A stretch of DNA of 24,648 nt from a virus. The notes below the pieces were generated by a model that was not told the origin of the DNA, did no database searches, and saw nothing but the letters and a program-made list of their open reading frames with translations. The position numbers were made by a program, and so were the translations under genes. The stretch is from positions 1 through 24,648 of IMG/VR virus record IMGVR_UViG_3300049255_000596; one strand, 5' to 3'. The stretch's first letter is position 1; every line of letters begins with the position of its first letter. Positions 6,989 through 14,844 of the stretch are shown here, piece after piece.

Positions 6989-7384
6989 ATGTCCGGCAGT
7001 TTGGCGACGGTGTTCACTGACGCGCAGAAGACCGATATCCGGCGCTACTGCGGCTACCCGGCCTATGGCGCGGGAGCCTCGGGGTTTCAGGGGTGGCGAT
7101 TCTTCCAGGCGTACGGGCTGCTGGAATTTCGCTTGAACAATCTATCGCCCGCTGAGATCGCAGTGGCGACCAACTATCTTGCTACGTTGGCGATGCTGGA
7201 ATGCGCCGTGCCCGATGCCAGCACGCGCCTCGATACTGCCGAAGCGGCGGTGTGGACGCGCAATCCGTACGAGGTGCGCGAGCGCGCCGCGTTGTTCGAT
7301 GATTGGCGGCGGCGGCTGTGCGCGTTCCTCGGCCTGCCGCCGGGGCCGGGTCTTGGCGACGGCACGCTCGCGCTGGTGGTGTGA
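6989..7384 (+). CDS. Putative head-tail connector protein
   Basis: A 131-residue protein directly after the capsid gene. It begins MSGSLATVFTDAQKTDIRRYCGYPAYG, contains WRFFQAYGLLEFRLNNLS, and continues as a mostly helical chain with RERAALFDDWRRRLCAFLGLPPG near the end. Connector (adaptor) proteins that dock under the portal are small, helical and encoded here. I recognise no signature motif, so the role comes from position, size and predicted helix content. The ATG at 6989 is preferred over an in-frame TTG at 6983 and follows GGGAG. Its TGA overlaps the next ATG (TGATG), which suggests coupled translation with the following neck gene. Confidence 0.65.
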   Translation: MSGSLATVFTDAQKTDIRRYCGYPAYGAGASGFQGWRFFQAYGLLEFRLNNLSPAEIAVATNYLATLAMLECAVPDASTRLDTAEAAVWTRNPYEVRERAALFDDWRRRLCAFLGLPPGPGLGDGTLALVV

Positions 7385-8049
7385 TGCTCGATACGTATGC
7401 GGTACCAGACGCGATCCGGCGGGGCCTGGGGCTGGCAGCGCGGGCGGTGGGGGACTGGTGCGACCTGTATCGGCCGAACGGCGCGACGGCACCGCTCGGT
7501 GCCGACAAGCGCATCCTGCGTCTGCCGGCGGCGTTCGCCAACCCGCAGGGGTTCAAAATGCCTGTGGGCTACGGCGATGCGCTGTGGGAGGGCTATTTCG
7601 ATACCGCCTACTCGCGCGCCGGCGACTATATCGGCGGGCCGGACGGGGTGTTCTTCATTGCTTCGCAGCCGCGACTGGGGCCGGTGCTGTGCGTGAAGAC
7701 CAACCGTGTGCTGAGCCTGGCGCGGCCAGCGGCGCCGGTGTTGGCGGGCATGAACGGCTATGTCGGTGTGCTTCCGGCGGCGGTGACGCCGCTCATGAGC
7801 CTCTGGCCGGCGAGCGTGCTGGCGGCCGGCCAGGGCGGGCGCGGGGCGTTGCCGGGCGATGCGCCTGGGCTGCTCGGCGGCGCCGGCGGCTGGGCGGTGT
7901 TGCTGCCGGCCGCGGGTGTGGATGACCAAGCGGTGCTGCTGCGGCCGGGCGACCTCGCGCATGACGAGCTGGGCCGATCCGGTGTCGTGTCGAGCGCGGA
8001 ACTGACCGAGCTTGGCTGGCGGCTGCACGTTCGGCAGGCGGCAAGCTGA
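7384..8049 (+). CDS. Putative phage neck protein
   Basis: A 221-residue protein with the pattern DWCDLYRPNGATAPLG, then LPAAF, then YGDALWEGYFDTAYSRAGDYIGG, FFIASQPRLGPVLCVKTNRV and a Gly/Ala-rich second half ending LTELGWRLHVRQAAS. The DLYRP start and the central beta-rich segment resemble head-closure or stopper proteins that seal the connector after packaging. That is a position-based inference; I cannot assign a named family. It overlaps its neighbours at both ends through TGATG junctions (7384 and 8049), so connector, neck and the next protein are probably made together in similar amounts. Confidence 0.6.
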   Translation: MLDTYAVPDAIRRGLGLAARAVGDWCDLYRPNGATAPLGADKRILRLPAAFANPQGFKMPVGYGDALWEGYFDTAYSRAGDYIGGPDGVFFIASQPRLGPVLCVKTNRVLSLARPAAPVLAGMNGYVGVLPAAVTPLMSLWPASVLAAGQGGRGALPGDAPGLLGGAGGWAVLLPAAGVDDQAVLLRPGDLAHDELGRSGVVSSAELTELGWRLHVRQAAS

Positions 8050-8879
8050 TGGCAGACCAGTCGGATGTGGAAACGGCTATCGCCGGCGTGGTCGGCGGTG
8101 CGCTGTATCCGGGCGGGCTTTCTGCGCCGTGCGCGGTGCCCGCGGCGATCTGCCGGATTTATCGCGGTTGGCCGGTATCGGCGGGACTCGACGCTGATCT
8201 GGCGGCCGGACGCACGAATGTATCCATAGTGGCGATCAGCAAACGCGCGGAGAACACGACCCGTTGGCCGGACCATTGGAGTGAGAAGGCGGTGACCGTG
8301 CCGACGCTGTTTGTGGCGGTGGCCGGCGATGCAGCGACCTTCTCTGGCGTGGCCGCGATCGGCCAGGTGGCAGCGCTGATCGTTGACGGAGTCGCGGCGA
8401 CGTGTCGCACCGAGTCGGGCGACACGCCGGCGGATGTGGCGGCGACGCTCGCGCGCGTGCTGACGCCGATGCGCGCGGCGAGCGCCAGCGGCGCCACGGT
8501 GACAGTGCCGGGCGCGCGCAGCCTCGTGGCGCGCGTGGAGGCCGACCAGCCGGTGCTGCGGCAGACGCGGCGGCAGCGCCAGGCGTTCCGCGTGACCTGC
8601 TGGTGTCCTGACCCGACCACTCGCGATGCCGTGGGTGCGACGATCGATGCGGCACTTTCTGGCATCGACTTCATCGGCCTGGCCGACGGCACGAGTGGAC
8701 GACTGCGGTATCTCACCTCCGCCGTGTCGGATCGCTGGGAGGACGCGGTGCTGTACCGGCGCGAACTGACATACAGCGTCGACTATCCGACCACGATCGC
8801 GACGACGCTACCTCGCATGGCAGTGGGGGCAATGCAGTTTTCGCCGAACGGCGTGACAGTCGAAACCCTGTTGAGCTGA
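8049..8879 (+). CDS. Putative tail terminator or neck protein
   Basis: A 276-residue protein coded between the neck gene and the tail sheath. It begins MADQSDVETAIAGVVGGALYPGG, then VPAAICRIYRGWPVSAGLDADLAAGRTNVSI, a fold-like start that resembles minor tail proteins capping the tube. Middle parts are Val/Ala-rich beta-type sequence (VPTLFVAVAGDAATFSGVAA). A conserved-looking QRQAFRVTCWCPDPTTRDAVG follows, and the C-terminus reads YRRELTYSVDYPTTIATTLP. The mention of input range followed by a DYPTTI strand fits proteins that join tail to head. No catalytic motif is visible. The start ATG overlaps the upstream stop. Confidence 0.58.
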   Translation: MADQSDVETAIAGVVGGALYPGGLSAPCAVPAAICRIYRGWPVSAGLDADLAAGRTNVSIVAISKRAENTTRWPDHWSEKAVTVPTLFVAVAGDAATFSGVAAIGQVAALIVDGVAATCRTESGDTPADVAATLARVLTPMRAASASGATVTVPGARSLVARVEADQPVLRQTRRQRQAFRVTCWCPDPTTRDAVGATIDAALSGIDFIGLADGTSGRLRYLTSAVSDRWEDAVLYRRELTYSVDYPTTIATTLPRMAVGAMQFSPNGVTVETLLS

Positions 8880-8937
8880 TCACCATCCAGTCAATTGAGC
8901 GCACGGGCCGAGCGGCCCGGGCAGGAGGACGAACAGA

Positions 8938-10509
8938 ATGCCGATCGTGCAGCAGAGCAGCATCAACACGACCGCTCTCGTGGTGCCCGACCTCTACGTG
9001 CAGATCGTCCCGCCGCAGAACTTGCTGCTGAACGGGGTGCCCACGGACATCGTGGGCGTCGTCGGCAGCGCGAGCTGGGGGCCGGTGGGGCAGCCGGTGA
9101 TCGTGGCCACGATGTCCGACTACGCCAGCAGCTTCGGGCCACTGGTGGCGCGCGCATTTGACATGGGCACGCAGGTGGCGACCGCGGTGCAGCAGGGGGC
9201 GCAGAACTTCCGCTGCGTGCGGGCGACCGATGGCACCGACACTGCGGCGCACCTGACGCTGCCGGGGACCAGTTTCACTTTCACTGGGTTGTATACCGGC
9301 AGTCTCGGCAACGGCATCAGCGTGGCGTTGTCGAGCGGCAGCAAGGCCAGCACCTGGCGGCTGACGGTCGTGCTACCCGGGTTGCAGCCAGAAATATACG
9401 ACAACATCGCGGGCACCGGCGCGCAGTTCTGGACCGCGCTGGCGAACGCCGTCAACGCCGGGCAGGGATTGCAACGCGGGCCAAGCGGCATTGTGAAGGC
9501 GAGCACAGGCGGCACGGCGACCATGGCGGCGGCGTTCGCGTATTCCTTCAGTAGTGGCGTCCCAGGTTCCGACGGCGCCACGGGCGTGACGGCGACCACG
9601 CTGGTGGGCCTAGACGTCGCGCCGCGCACCGGCATGTATGCGCTCCGCGGGCAGGGATGCAGCATTGGACTGCTGGCGGACGCGACCGATCCGACGCAGT
9701 GGACGACGCAGGCGGCATTCGGATTGTCCGAGGGCGTCTACATGATCCTGACCGGTCCGGCCGGCGACAATATCGCGAACGCGGTGAGCACCAAGCAGTC
9801 GGCGGGGCTGGATACCTATGCGTGCAAGCTGATGTTCGGTGATTGGATCTGGTGGAACGACCCGGTGAACGCGGTGCTGCGGGTGGTCAGCCCGCAGGGA
9901 TTCGTGGCCGGACGGCTGGCCAATCTCAGCCCCGAGCAGAGCAGCCTGAACAAGCCGCTGTATTCCGTGGTGGGTAGCCAGCTCAGCGGCACGCCGGGCG
10001 CCGGGCAGAGCACCAGCTATGCGGCCGCGGATCTGGGAGTGCTGTTCCTTGCCGGAATCGACGTGATCGCCAATCCGCAGCCGGGTGGCTCGTTCTGGGG
10101 TGTGCGCGGCGGGTTCAACGCGTCATCCAATCAGGCGGCAAACACCGACAACTACACGCGTCTGACCAACTACATCGCGGCGACCCTTGCGTCAGGCATG
10201 GGGCAGTATGTTGGGCAACTGGTCAACGCCGACCTGTTCCGCCGGATCCGCGCGACCCAGTTGAGCTTCCTGCAGGGGATGCTGTCGCAGGGGCTGCTCG
10301 GCAGTACCGACGGCAGCCTGCCGTTCAGCGTGATCTGCGACACCAGCAACAATCCGCCGGCTCGCACCGGACTCGGCTACGTGCAAAGCGATGCACAGGT
10401 GCAGTACCAGGCAATCAACGAATTCTTCATTGTCAACATCGAGGGTGGACAGACAGTGCAGGTGCAGGCACAGGTGTTGCCGAACACGCCAGGTGCGCTC
10501 GCGGCATAG
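8938..10509 (+). CDS. Contractile tail sheath protein
   Basis: The 523-residue sheath subunit that wraps the tail tube and contracts to drive it through the host envelope. The N-terminus (VPDLYVQIVPPQNLLLNGVPTDIVGVVGSASWGPVGQPV) is the typical sheath start, with the strand that exchanges between subunits. A beta-rich insertion covers about residues 100-210. The C-terminal domain carries NYTRLTNYIAATLASGMGQYVGQ, DLFRRIRATQLSFLQGMLSQG and the last exchanged strand (NEFFIVNIEGGQTVQVQAQV). A strong GGAGGA lies 11 bases before the ATG. Its presence assigns the phage to the contractile-tail type. Confidence 0.97.
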   Translation: MPIVQQSSINTTALVVPDLYVQIVPPQNLLLNGVPTDIVGVVGSASWGPVGQPVIVATMSDYASSFGPLVARAFDMGTQVATAVQQGAQNFRCVRATDGTDTAAHLTLPGTSFTFTGLYTGSLGNGISVALSSGSKASTWRLTVVLPGLQPEIYDNIAGTGAQFWTALANAVNAGQGLQRGPSGIVKASTGGTATMAAAFAYSFSSGVPGSDGATGVTATTLVGLDVAPRTGMYALRGQGCSIGLLADATDPTQWTTQAAFGLSEGVYMILTGPAGDNIANAVSTKQSAGLDTYACKLMFGDWIWWNDPVNAVLRVVSPQGFVAGRLANLSPEQSSLNKPLYSVVGSQLSGTPGAGQSTSYAAADLGVLFLAGIDVIANPQPGGSFWGVRGGFNASSNQAANTDNYTRLTNYIAATLASGMGQYVGQLVNADLFRRIRATQLSFLQGMLSQGLLGSTDGSLPFSVICDTSNNPPARTGLGYVQSDAQVQYQAINEFFIVNIEGGQTVQVQAQVLPNTPGALAA

Positions 10510-10548
10510 CCGGCCATCTGTTTGCCCACCTCTCCCCATCCAGCAGGC

Positions 10549-10566
10549 CGGACAGGGGCCTGTCCG
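10549..10566 (+). other. Hairpin between sheath and tube genes
   Basis: An eight-base perfect stem, CGGACAGG with CCTGTCCG, around a GG centre (in practice a six or seven base stem with a small loop). It sits in the 82-base gap between the sheath stop and the tube ATG, upstream of the tube ribosome site (GAGGA). It could adjust the sheath-to-tube ratio or protect transcript ends. Confidence 0.45.
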
Positions 10567-10591
10567 CGGGTTGCAATTCTGAGGATACCCA

Positions 10592-11020
10592 ATGTCAGGC
10601 AGCATGTTTTCCATTGGCCGCGACAGTCAGGTCGTGGTGCTTGGCGCCTATGGCCGGGTCGATCTGGCGCACGTCACCGGCTTCGAGGCGCGGCAGCTTA
10701 CGGCTTCCGTTCGGGTCGACCGCATCGACGGCGTGCAACTCGGTGTGGAGCTGCCGAAAGGCTGGGATGGGCATTTTGATCTGGAGCGGGGCAACTCCGC
10801 AGCCGAGGATTTCATTGCGCAACTCGAGGCCGATTTTCACGCCGGCAACTCGCCGGCGCCGGGGACTCTTTATCAGTACATCGTCGAATCCGACGGTTCC
10901 ACCAGCACCTACCAGTTCGACAATGCGGTTTTCCGGATGGCGAATGCTGGTACTTGGCGCGGTGATGCCAGCGTGAAGCAGCGACTGGAGTTCTTTGCCA
11001 GCACGCGGGTGCGGATGTGA
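10592..11020 (+). CDS. Tail tube protein
   Basis: A 142-residue protein of the size usual for tubes of contractile tails; it forms stacked hexameric rings inside the sheath. It begins MSGSMFSIGRDSQVVVLGAYGRVDL, has alternating beta strands and an ELPKGWDGHFDLERGN loop, and ends in SVKQRLEFFASTRVRM, the form expected for a tube strand closing the ring. It follows the sheath gene in the standard order, and a GAGGATACCC leader precedes its ATG. Its stop overlaps the start of the tail-chaperone gene (TGATG at 11018-11022). Confidence 0.93.
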   Translation: MSGSMFSIGRDSQVVVLGAYGRVDLAHVTGFEARQLTASVRVDRIDGVQLGVELPKGWDGHFDLERGNSAAEDFIAQLEADFHAGNSPAPGTLYQYIVESDGSTSTYQFDNAVFRMANAGTWRGDASVKQRLEFFASTRVRM

Positions 11021-11367
11021 TGGCCAGCCCTTCGGCACGGCTGGTGGCGGCGGCGCAGGCGGCGCCGACGGTGACCGACGCGCAGGGTCGGGTCCTGGTA
11101 CTGAGGCGGCTCACGGCGCTCGACAAGCTGCGACTGTTCAAGGCGGCGGGGCCGGTGCTGGCACAGAATCAGTCGTGGCTGGGCATGGCGGTGCTGGCCG
11201 CGAGCGTGACCGCCATTGACGACGTGCCGGTGCCGCAACCGGCGACCGAGGGGCAGATCGAGGCGCTGGTCGGGCGCCTCGGCGACAGCGGGATCGCCGC
11301 GGCGGCAGCGGCGCTCGCCGAGACGCAGTCGAGTGCTGCAGATATGGCGGCCGCAGCGGGAAACTGA
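11020..11367 (+). CDS. Tail assembly chaperone, short form
   Basis: A 115-residue protein, MASPSARLVAAAQ through LRRLTALDKLRLFKAAG to AETQSSAADMAAAAGN. Small Ala-rich helical proteins at this spot, between tube and tape-measure genes, act as assembly chaperones like lambda gpG or P2 gpE: they coat the tape measure before the tube polymerises. RRLTALDKLRLFKAAGPVLA is typical of the N-domain. The zero-frame product ends at a TGA (11365-11367) directly after a slippery heptamer, so this is the major form and a minority of ribosomes go on to the long form. The ATG at 11020 overlaps the tube stop; a GTG directly before it is an alternative start. Confidence 0.88.
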   Translation: MASPSARLVAAAQAAPTVTDAQGRVLVLRRLTALDKLRLFKAAGPVLAQNQSWLGMAVLAASVTAIDDVPVPQPATEGQIEALVGRLGDSGIAAAAAALAETQSSAADMAAAAGN

Positions 11368-11540
11368 GCCGGCACCCCGATCTGGTCGACTGTCTGTTCC
11401 TGATACGGAACGGGGTGCCGTTCGACGTGGCGTTCTGCCTTTCGCCGGAGGAACGGCTGGCCTTCGTGGTGGCACTTGGCCGGCTGGACGGCGGAGAGTT
11501 CGACTTTACGTCGCTGCGCTGGAAGGAACGGAAAGCGTGA
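11020..11540 (+). CDS. Tail assembly chaperone, -1 frameshift fusion
   Basis: A 173-residue fusion made by -1 frameshifting at GGGAAAC (11358-11364). In zero frame the codons are GCG-GGA-AAC-TGA. After the slip they read GGG-AAA-CTG-AGC, and the -1 frame stays open to the TGA at 11538-11540. The added 58 residues read LSRHPDLVDCLFLIRNGVPF, then DVAFCLSPEERLAFVVALGRLDGG and EFDFTSLRWKERKA, a compact well-formed domain like the T part of lambda gpGT. In that system the fusion recruits tube protein to the chaperone-coated tape measure. The extension has no plausible start of its own. Join: 11020-11363 read in zero frame with slippage at the heptamer, then 11364-11540. Confidence 0.87.
11358..11364 (+). 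promoter_or_regulatory. Ribosomal -1 frameshift site GGGAAAC
   Basis: The heptamer fits the X-XXY-YYZ rule and is close to the lambda G/T site GGGAAAG. A stop codon follows immediately, and the coding signal changes to the -1 frame exactly here. GC-rich sequence downstream could add a stimulating structure, but I could not fold it reliably. Confidence 0.88.
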
Positions 11541-12412
11541 GCGGAATCGAGAAGGATGAGACCGATGTACCCGAGCCGGACGCGCCGGGCTTGGCGCTGC
11601 CGCTGGGTGACAGGTTGGGCGAGGCGATTGAAGCGGCGGCGGCGACACTGGCAACTGTACAGGCTGCGGCCGATCGCGTGTTGGGCGGGCTCTCTCGGTT
11701 TCAGACGGCGGGATCCTCGGCTTTGGCCGTGCCAGTCGCCAAGGTTGCGTTGGGTCCCTTGGGCTCGTCGGCTGTTGCAGAGGCGGTCGCGGACCGTCCA
11801 ACCATCGCGCCGACATCTTCCGCCGACGCACAAGGCGAAAGCGAGTCGCCTGCGCGACATGCAGCAGTCGCGTCACAGTCAGAGATTATGGCGCCGGCGC
11901 AGGCATTCGCTCGCTCTTTCCCATCGGCGGGGACATCAGGGGGCGGGTGGCGGCCGGTATCGGCGGCGCCCGCGCTACTGGCGTCATTTGCACCGCAGGC
12001 GCCTGTTGTGCCGTTGCGAGACACGGATCTGCCGAAGATCGCTTGGCCGGGGTCTGCGGCGCCGCCGGGCGACTTGTTCGGGTGTGGCGTTTCGCCGCTG
12101 GAGCGCGGTTCGGTCACGCCGGGCGATTCCGCGGCCCCGCAGGTGCCGGCTCCCGGATCTGTGGAGTTTGGCGCCCGGACGACGTCGGAAACATCGGCCG
12201 CTTCACGTGGCCCGGCGTCGCCGATGGCGCAGCGACGGCTCGGCGCGAGCACGGGTGGACCGACTGGAGGCGACGTTTACCTCGACGGCACGCGCATGGG
12301 CACCTGGATTGCCGACTATCTGGCGCGGGAGGCCGGCCGGCCGCAATCCGGCGGCACCGGGTTCGATCAGCGGCTGACCGCGCCCTGGCCAGGCACACTG
12401 CAGGGAGGCTGA
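11537..12412 (+). CDS. Short protein in the tape-measure position
   Basis: A 291-residue protein starting at a GTG that overlaps the chaperone stop as GTGA, with GGAAGGAA upstream. The N-terminal 60 residues are helical (LGEAIEAAAATLATVQAAAD). A long Ala/Pro/Ser-rich, low-order middle follows (about residues 60-240), then a compact C-terminal motif, GGDVYLDGTRMGTWIADYLA with RPQSGGTGFDQR and WPGTLQGG. Gene order puts it where the tape measure belongs, right after the frameshifted chaperone and before the hub genes. It is far shorter than common tape measures and lacks long heptad repeats, so it may be a very short tape measure or a different tail protein. The C-terminal motif looks conserved and could bind the hub. 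Confidence 0.6.
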   Translation: MSGIEKDETDVPEPDAPGLALPLGDRLGEAIEAAAATLATVQAAADRVLGGLSRFQTAGSSALAVPVAKVALGPLGSSAVAEAVADRPTIAPTSSADAQGESESPARHAAVASQSEIMAPAQAFARSFPSAGTSGGGWRPVSAAPALLASFAPQAPVVPLRDTDLPKIAWPGSAAPPGDLFGCGVSPLERGSVTPGDSAAPQVPAPGSVEFGARTTSETSAASRGPASPMAQRRLGASTGGPTGGDVYLDGTRMGTWIADYLAREAGRPQSGGTGFDQRLTAPWPGTLQGG

Positions 12413-12416
12413 TGCC

Positions 12417-13100
12417 ATGTCGGACTTCCTGCAGCTCGGCCCGGTGAGTTTCCAGGATTTCGAACTACCCGCCCACATCGGCTTCGGTGGCAGCCAGCGC
12501 CTTGCGGTGCATGTGCTGCCGGGCGGCGTGCGGGTGATCGACGCGATGGGGCGCGACGACGCAGATATCGCCTGGAGCGGGGCGTTTTCCGGCCCGGACG
12601 CGGCCGACCGGGCGAGATTGCTCGATGTGCTGCGGGTCGAGGGCGGCGTGCTGCCGCTTTCGTGGGACGCGTTTTGCTATTTGGTGGTGATCGCCGAGTT
12701 CAGCGCCGCCTATGAGCACGTGAATTGGCTACCGTATCGGATTTCGTGCAAGGTGGTACGGGATCTTGCTCAATCGGCCGCGGACGTGGCGCTATCGCTG
12801 GCGACTGGGGTGCTGGCCGACCTGGGTGCCGTCGCCGGCGTCGACGTATCGGGCGCGCTGTCAGCAGTGGGTGTCGCGGGGGCCTTCTCACCGGGCAGCG
12901 TCGCCTATGCCGGCGCACTCGGCGCAGTCGGGCAAGTGGCGGCACAGGCGTCGGCCGGAATGGCATCGGCGGGGGCGGCACTACTAGAGGCGCCCGATCC
13001 GGCCTCGGCTGCCACCGCCGCCGGGCAGCTTGCCACATTCGCGGACGCCAACGGCTATGCCGGACGGGCACTCGCGAATCTCGGAAACGCGGAAGGATGA
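12417..13100 (+). CDS. DNA-circularisation N-terminal domain tail protein
   Basis: A 227-residue protein. Residues 1-115 follow the pattern of the Mu-type DNA circulation protein N-terminus (FELPAHIGFGGSQRLAVHVLPGG, then WSGAFSGPDAADRARLLDVL and GVLPLSWDAFCYLVV). In related tails this domain belongs to the baseplate hub region near the tape-measure end. Residues 116-227 are an Ala/Gly-rich helical tail. The ATG at 12417 follows GGGAGGCTGATGCC, close to the upstream stop. The short tail compared with longer Mu relatives is notable. The name reflects the domain family; a role in circularising DNA is not shown by the sequence, and a structural hub or tube-end role is more likely here. Confidence 0.72.
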   Translation: MSDFLQLGPVSFQDFELPAHIGFGGSQRLAVHVLPGGVRVIDAMGRDDADIAWSGAFSGPDAADRARLLDVLRVEGGVLPLSWDAFCYLVVIAEFSAAYEHVNWLPYRISCKVVRDLAQSAADVALSLATGVLADLGAVAGVDVSGALSAVGVAGAFSPGSVAYAGALGAVGQVAAQASAGMASAGAALLEAPDPASAATAAGQLATFADANGYAGRALANLGNAEG

Positions 13101-13104
13101 GCCG

Positions 13105-13290
13105 ATGCAGACCATCCAGGTGGCGGGCGGCAATCTGTACCATATCGCCGCCCAATATCTCGGCGATGCGACGCAGTGGATTCGCATCGCACAGCTGAAC
13201 AATATTTCTGATCCGATGCTGAGCGGCACGGTGACGTTGCGCATTCCACCGGTTGACTCGAGTGCTGGAGGCGGCGTTGTCGCCCAGTGA
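13105..13290 (+). CDS. LysM-like tail protein (P2 gpX type)
   Basis: A 61-residue protein, MQTIQVAGGNLYHIAAQYLG, then QWIRIAQLNNISDPMLSGTVTLRIPP. The AGGNLYHIAAQYLGDATQWIRIAQLN pattern is a LysM motif, like the small X-type tail protein of P2-like phages that sits next to the hub and binds or bridges baseplate parts. The ATG at 13105 follows GGAAGGATGAG. The end overlaps the next gene by several codons. It is too small for any enzymatic domain. Confidence 0.82.
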   Translation: MQTIQVAGGNLYHIAAQYLGDATQWIRIAQLNNISDPMLSGTVTLRIPPVDSSAGGGVVAQ

Positions 13291-14314
13291 TTTCATCGGC
13301 GCAGGCACGGTTCGCGCACCTCAATTGCTTGTGCTTGCAAACGGTGTACCGCTGTCTGGTGCGACGGATGCGATAGTGACCAGCACGGGGCATTTCGCTG
13401 CCGACTGTTTTCGCGTGTGCGCCGCGCTGCACGGTGATGCTGCAACGTGGGCGGCGACGACACCAATCGCGATCGACGTCCAGATGGCGCTATCGCCACT
13501 GGCGGGGTTCGTCAGCATTGTGCAGGGCACCGCCGATCAGGTGTCGATCGATCCGATCCAGGGCACGCTGACGCTTGAGGGTCGCGATCGCAGCGCCGAC
13601 CTGATCGAGGCGCGCACGCAGGAGACGTTTGCCAACCGCACATCCTCGGAGATCGCGACGATCCTCGCCGGGCGGCACAACCTGGCGGCGGATGTGGCGG
13701 TGACGACGACGCCGGTGGGACGCTACTGGGAACTCGAGCACGACAGCCTGACTTTGAATGCAGCCGGTCGCGCGACGACGGAATGGGATTTGCTTGTCAC
13801 GCTTGCCTTGCGCGAGGGATACGCCTTGTGGGTCTCTGGCCAGACGCTGCATTTCCGCGCGCCCGACGTGACCATGCCGCCGGTGGTGCTGCCGGTTTCG
13901 GACATGTCGTCACTCCGGCTGGAGCGCGCTCAAGGATTCGCTGGCGATATCATCGTAATGGTGAAGAGCTGGCACAGCCGCGCCGGGACCTCGTGCACGC
14001 AGACAGCACGGACACAGCGCGGGGCGGCAACCTCACGTAGCTACATATTCGTGATGCCCAATCTGACCGAAGATGCGGCGTCGAATATTGCGCAGCGCAA
14101 GCTTGCCGACCTTTCCACGCACGAGTTGTTGGCAAACCTGGAGATGCCGGGCGAACTTGGCCTTACGCCGCGCATGCAAGTTTTGTTGCTCGGCACCGGC
14201 ACGTTGTTCGACACGGTGTTTCGCATCGACGAGGTGGAGCGCCGCCTGCACGCGACGCGCGGGTTTTCCCAGCGGGTACGGATGCGGGCGGCTTCGGCGC
14301 TGGAGTCCGGCTGA
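13277..14314 (+). CDS. Baseplate hub protein (late control D type)
   Basis: About 345 residues, equivalent to P2 gpD or Mu gp44: a trimeric hub that connects the tube to the spike. Features are an N-terminal beta barrel (APQLLVLANGVPLSGATDAIV), the GTLTLEGRDRSADLIEARTQETF block (residues near 100-120), FANRTSSEIATILAGRHNL, and TEWDLLVTLALREGYALWVSGQTLHF, all typical. The C-terminal part, NIAQRKLADLSTHELLANLEMPG with LGTGTLFDTVFRIDEVERRL, is the usual closing barrel. The start is uncertain. A TTG at 13277 has GGAGG with five-base spacing; a GTG at 13262 and a TTG at 13253 are in the same frame without ribosome sites. It overlaps the LysM-like gene by at least 14 bases. Confidence 0.9.
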   Translation: MSPSDFIGAGTVRAPQLLVLANGVPLSGATDAIVTSTGHFAADCFRVCAALHGDAATWAATTPIAIDVQMALSPLAGFVSIVQGTADQVSIDPIQGTLTLEGRDRSADLIEARTQETFANRTSSEIATILAGRHNLAADVAVTTTPVGRYWELEHDSLTLNAAGRATTEWDLLVTLALREGYALWVSGQTLHFRAPDVTMPPVVLPVSDMSSLRLERAQGFAGDIIVMVKSWHSRAGTSCTQTARTQRGAATSRSYIFVMPNLTEDAASNIAQRKLADLSTHELLANLEMPGELGLTPRMQVLLLGTGTLFDTVFRIDEVERRLHATRGFSQRVRMRAASALESG

Positions 14315-14841
14315 TGCAACGATTCCTCAATTCATTGAAGGCGCAGGCGGGGGCTTTGGATCTGGCGCATGGAAGGCCGCGGTTTGGCACGGTGGTCAGC
14401 GTTGATCCGAAGCGGCACGCGGCAAAAGTGTCACTGCAGCCCGAGGGTGTGGTGACCGGCTGGTTGCCGGTACTCAGCCCCTGGGTGGGAGCGGGTTGGG
14501 GAGTCTCAGTGCCGCCAATGCCGGGGCAACAAGTGTTCGTGTTGCCGCAAGACGGCGAAGGCGAACACGGTGTGATCGTTGGCGGCGCTTGGAGTGATGC
14601 ATCGGCAACGCCCGGCGCGCCGGTTGGAGAGATCTGGCTGGTCCACCAGTCCGGAAGCTTCATCAAGCTGATAAGCGACGGCACGGTACGGGTCAGCGGC
14701 GACCTGCACGTCAACGGCGATGTCTACGACCGGCATGGCAGCGTTGACCGCTTGCGCGGCAACTACAATGCGCATGTGCACGGAGGCGTCACCCCGGGGG
14801 GCAGCGACACCGGCACGACTAGTTCCACCGATCCGGAGTAG
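14314..14841 (+). CDS. Baseplate assembly protein V (central spike)
   Basis: A 175-residue gpV-type protein that forms the needle-like spike under the hub. An OB-fold N-domain (GTVVSVDPKRHAAKVSLQPEG, then WLPVLSPWVGAGWGVSVPPMPGQQVFVLPQDGE) leads to a beta-helix part with SGSFIKLISDGTVRVSGDLHVNGDV. The tip region, HGSVDRLRGNYNAHVHGGVTPGG, has the NxHxH arrangement that binds iron in P2-type spikes. The C-terminal tail is Thr/Ser-rich. The ATG overlaps the hub stop as TGATG. Confidence 0.93.
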   Translation: MQRFLNSLKAQAGALDLAHGRPRFGTVVSVDPKRHAAKVSLQPEGVVTGWLPVLSPWVGAGWGVSVPPMPGQQVFVLPQDGEGEHGVIVGGAWSDASATPGAPVGEIWLVHQSGSFIKLISDGTVRVSGDLHVNGDVYDRHGSVDRLRGNYNAHVHGGVTPGGSDTGTTSSTDPE

Positions 14842-14844
14842 CCG

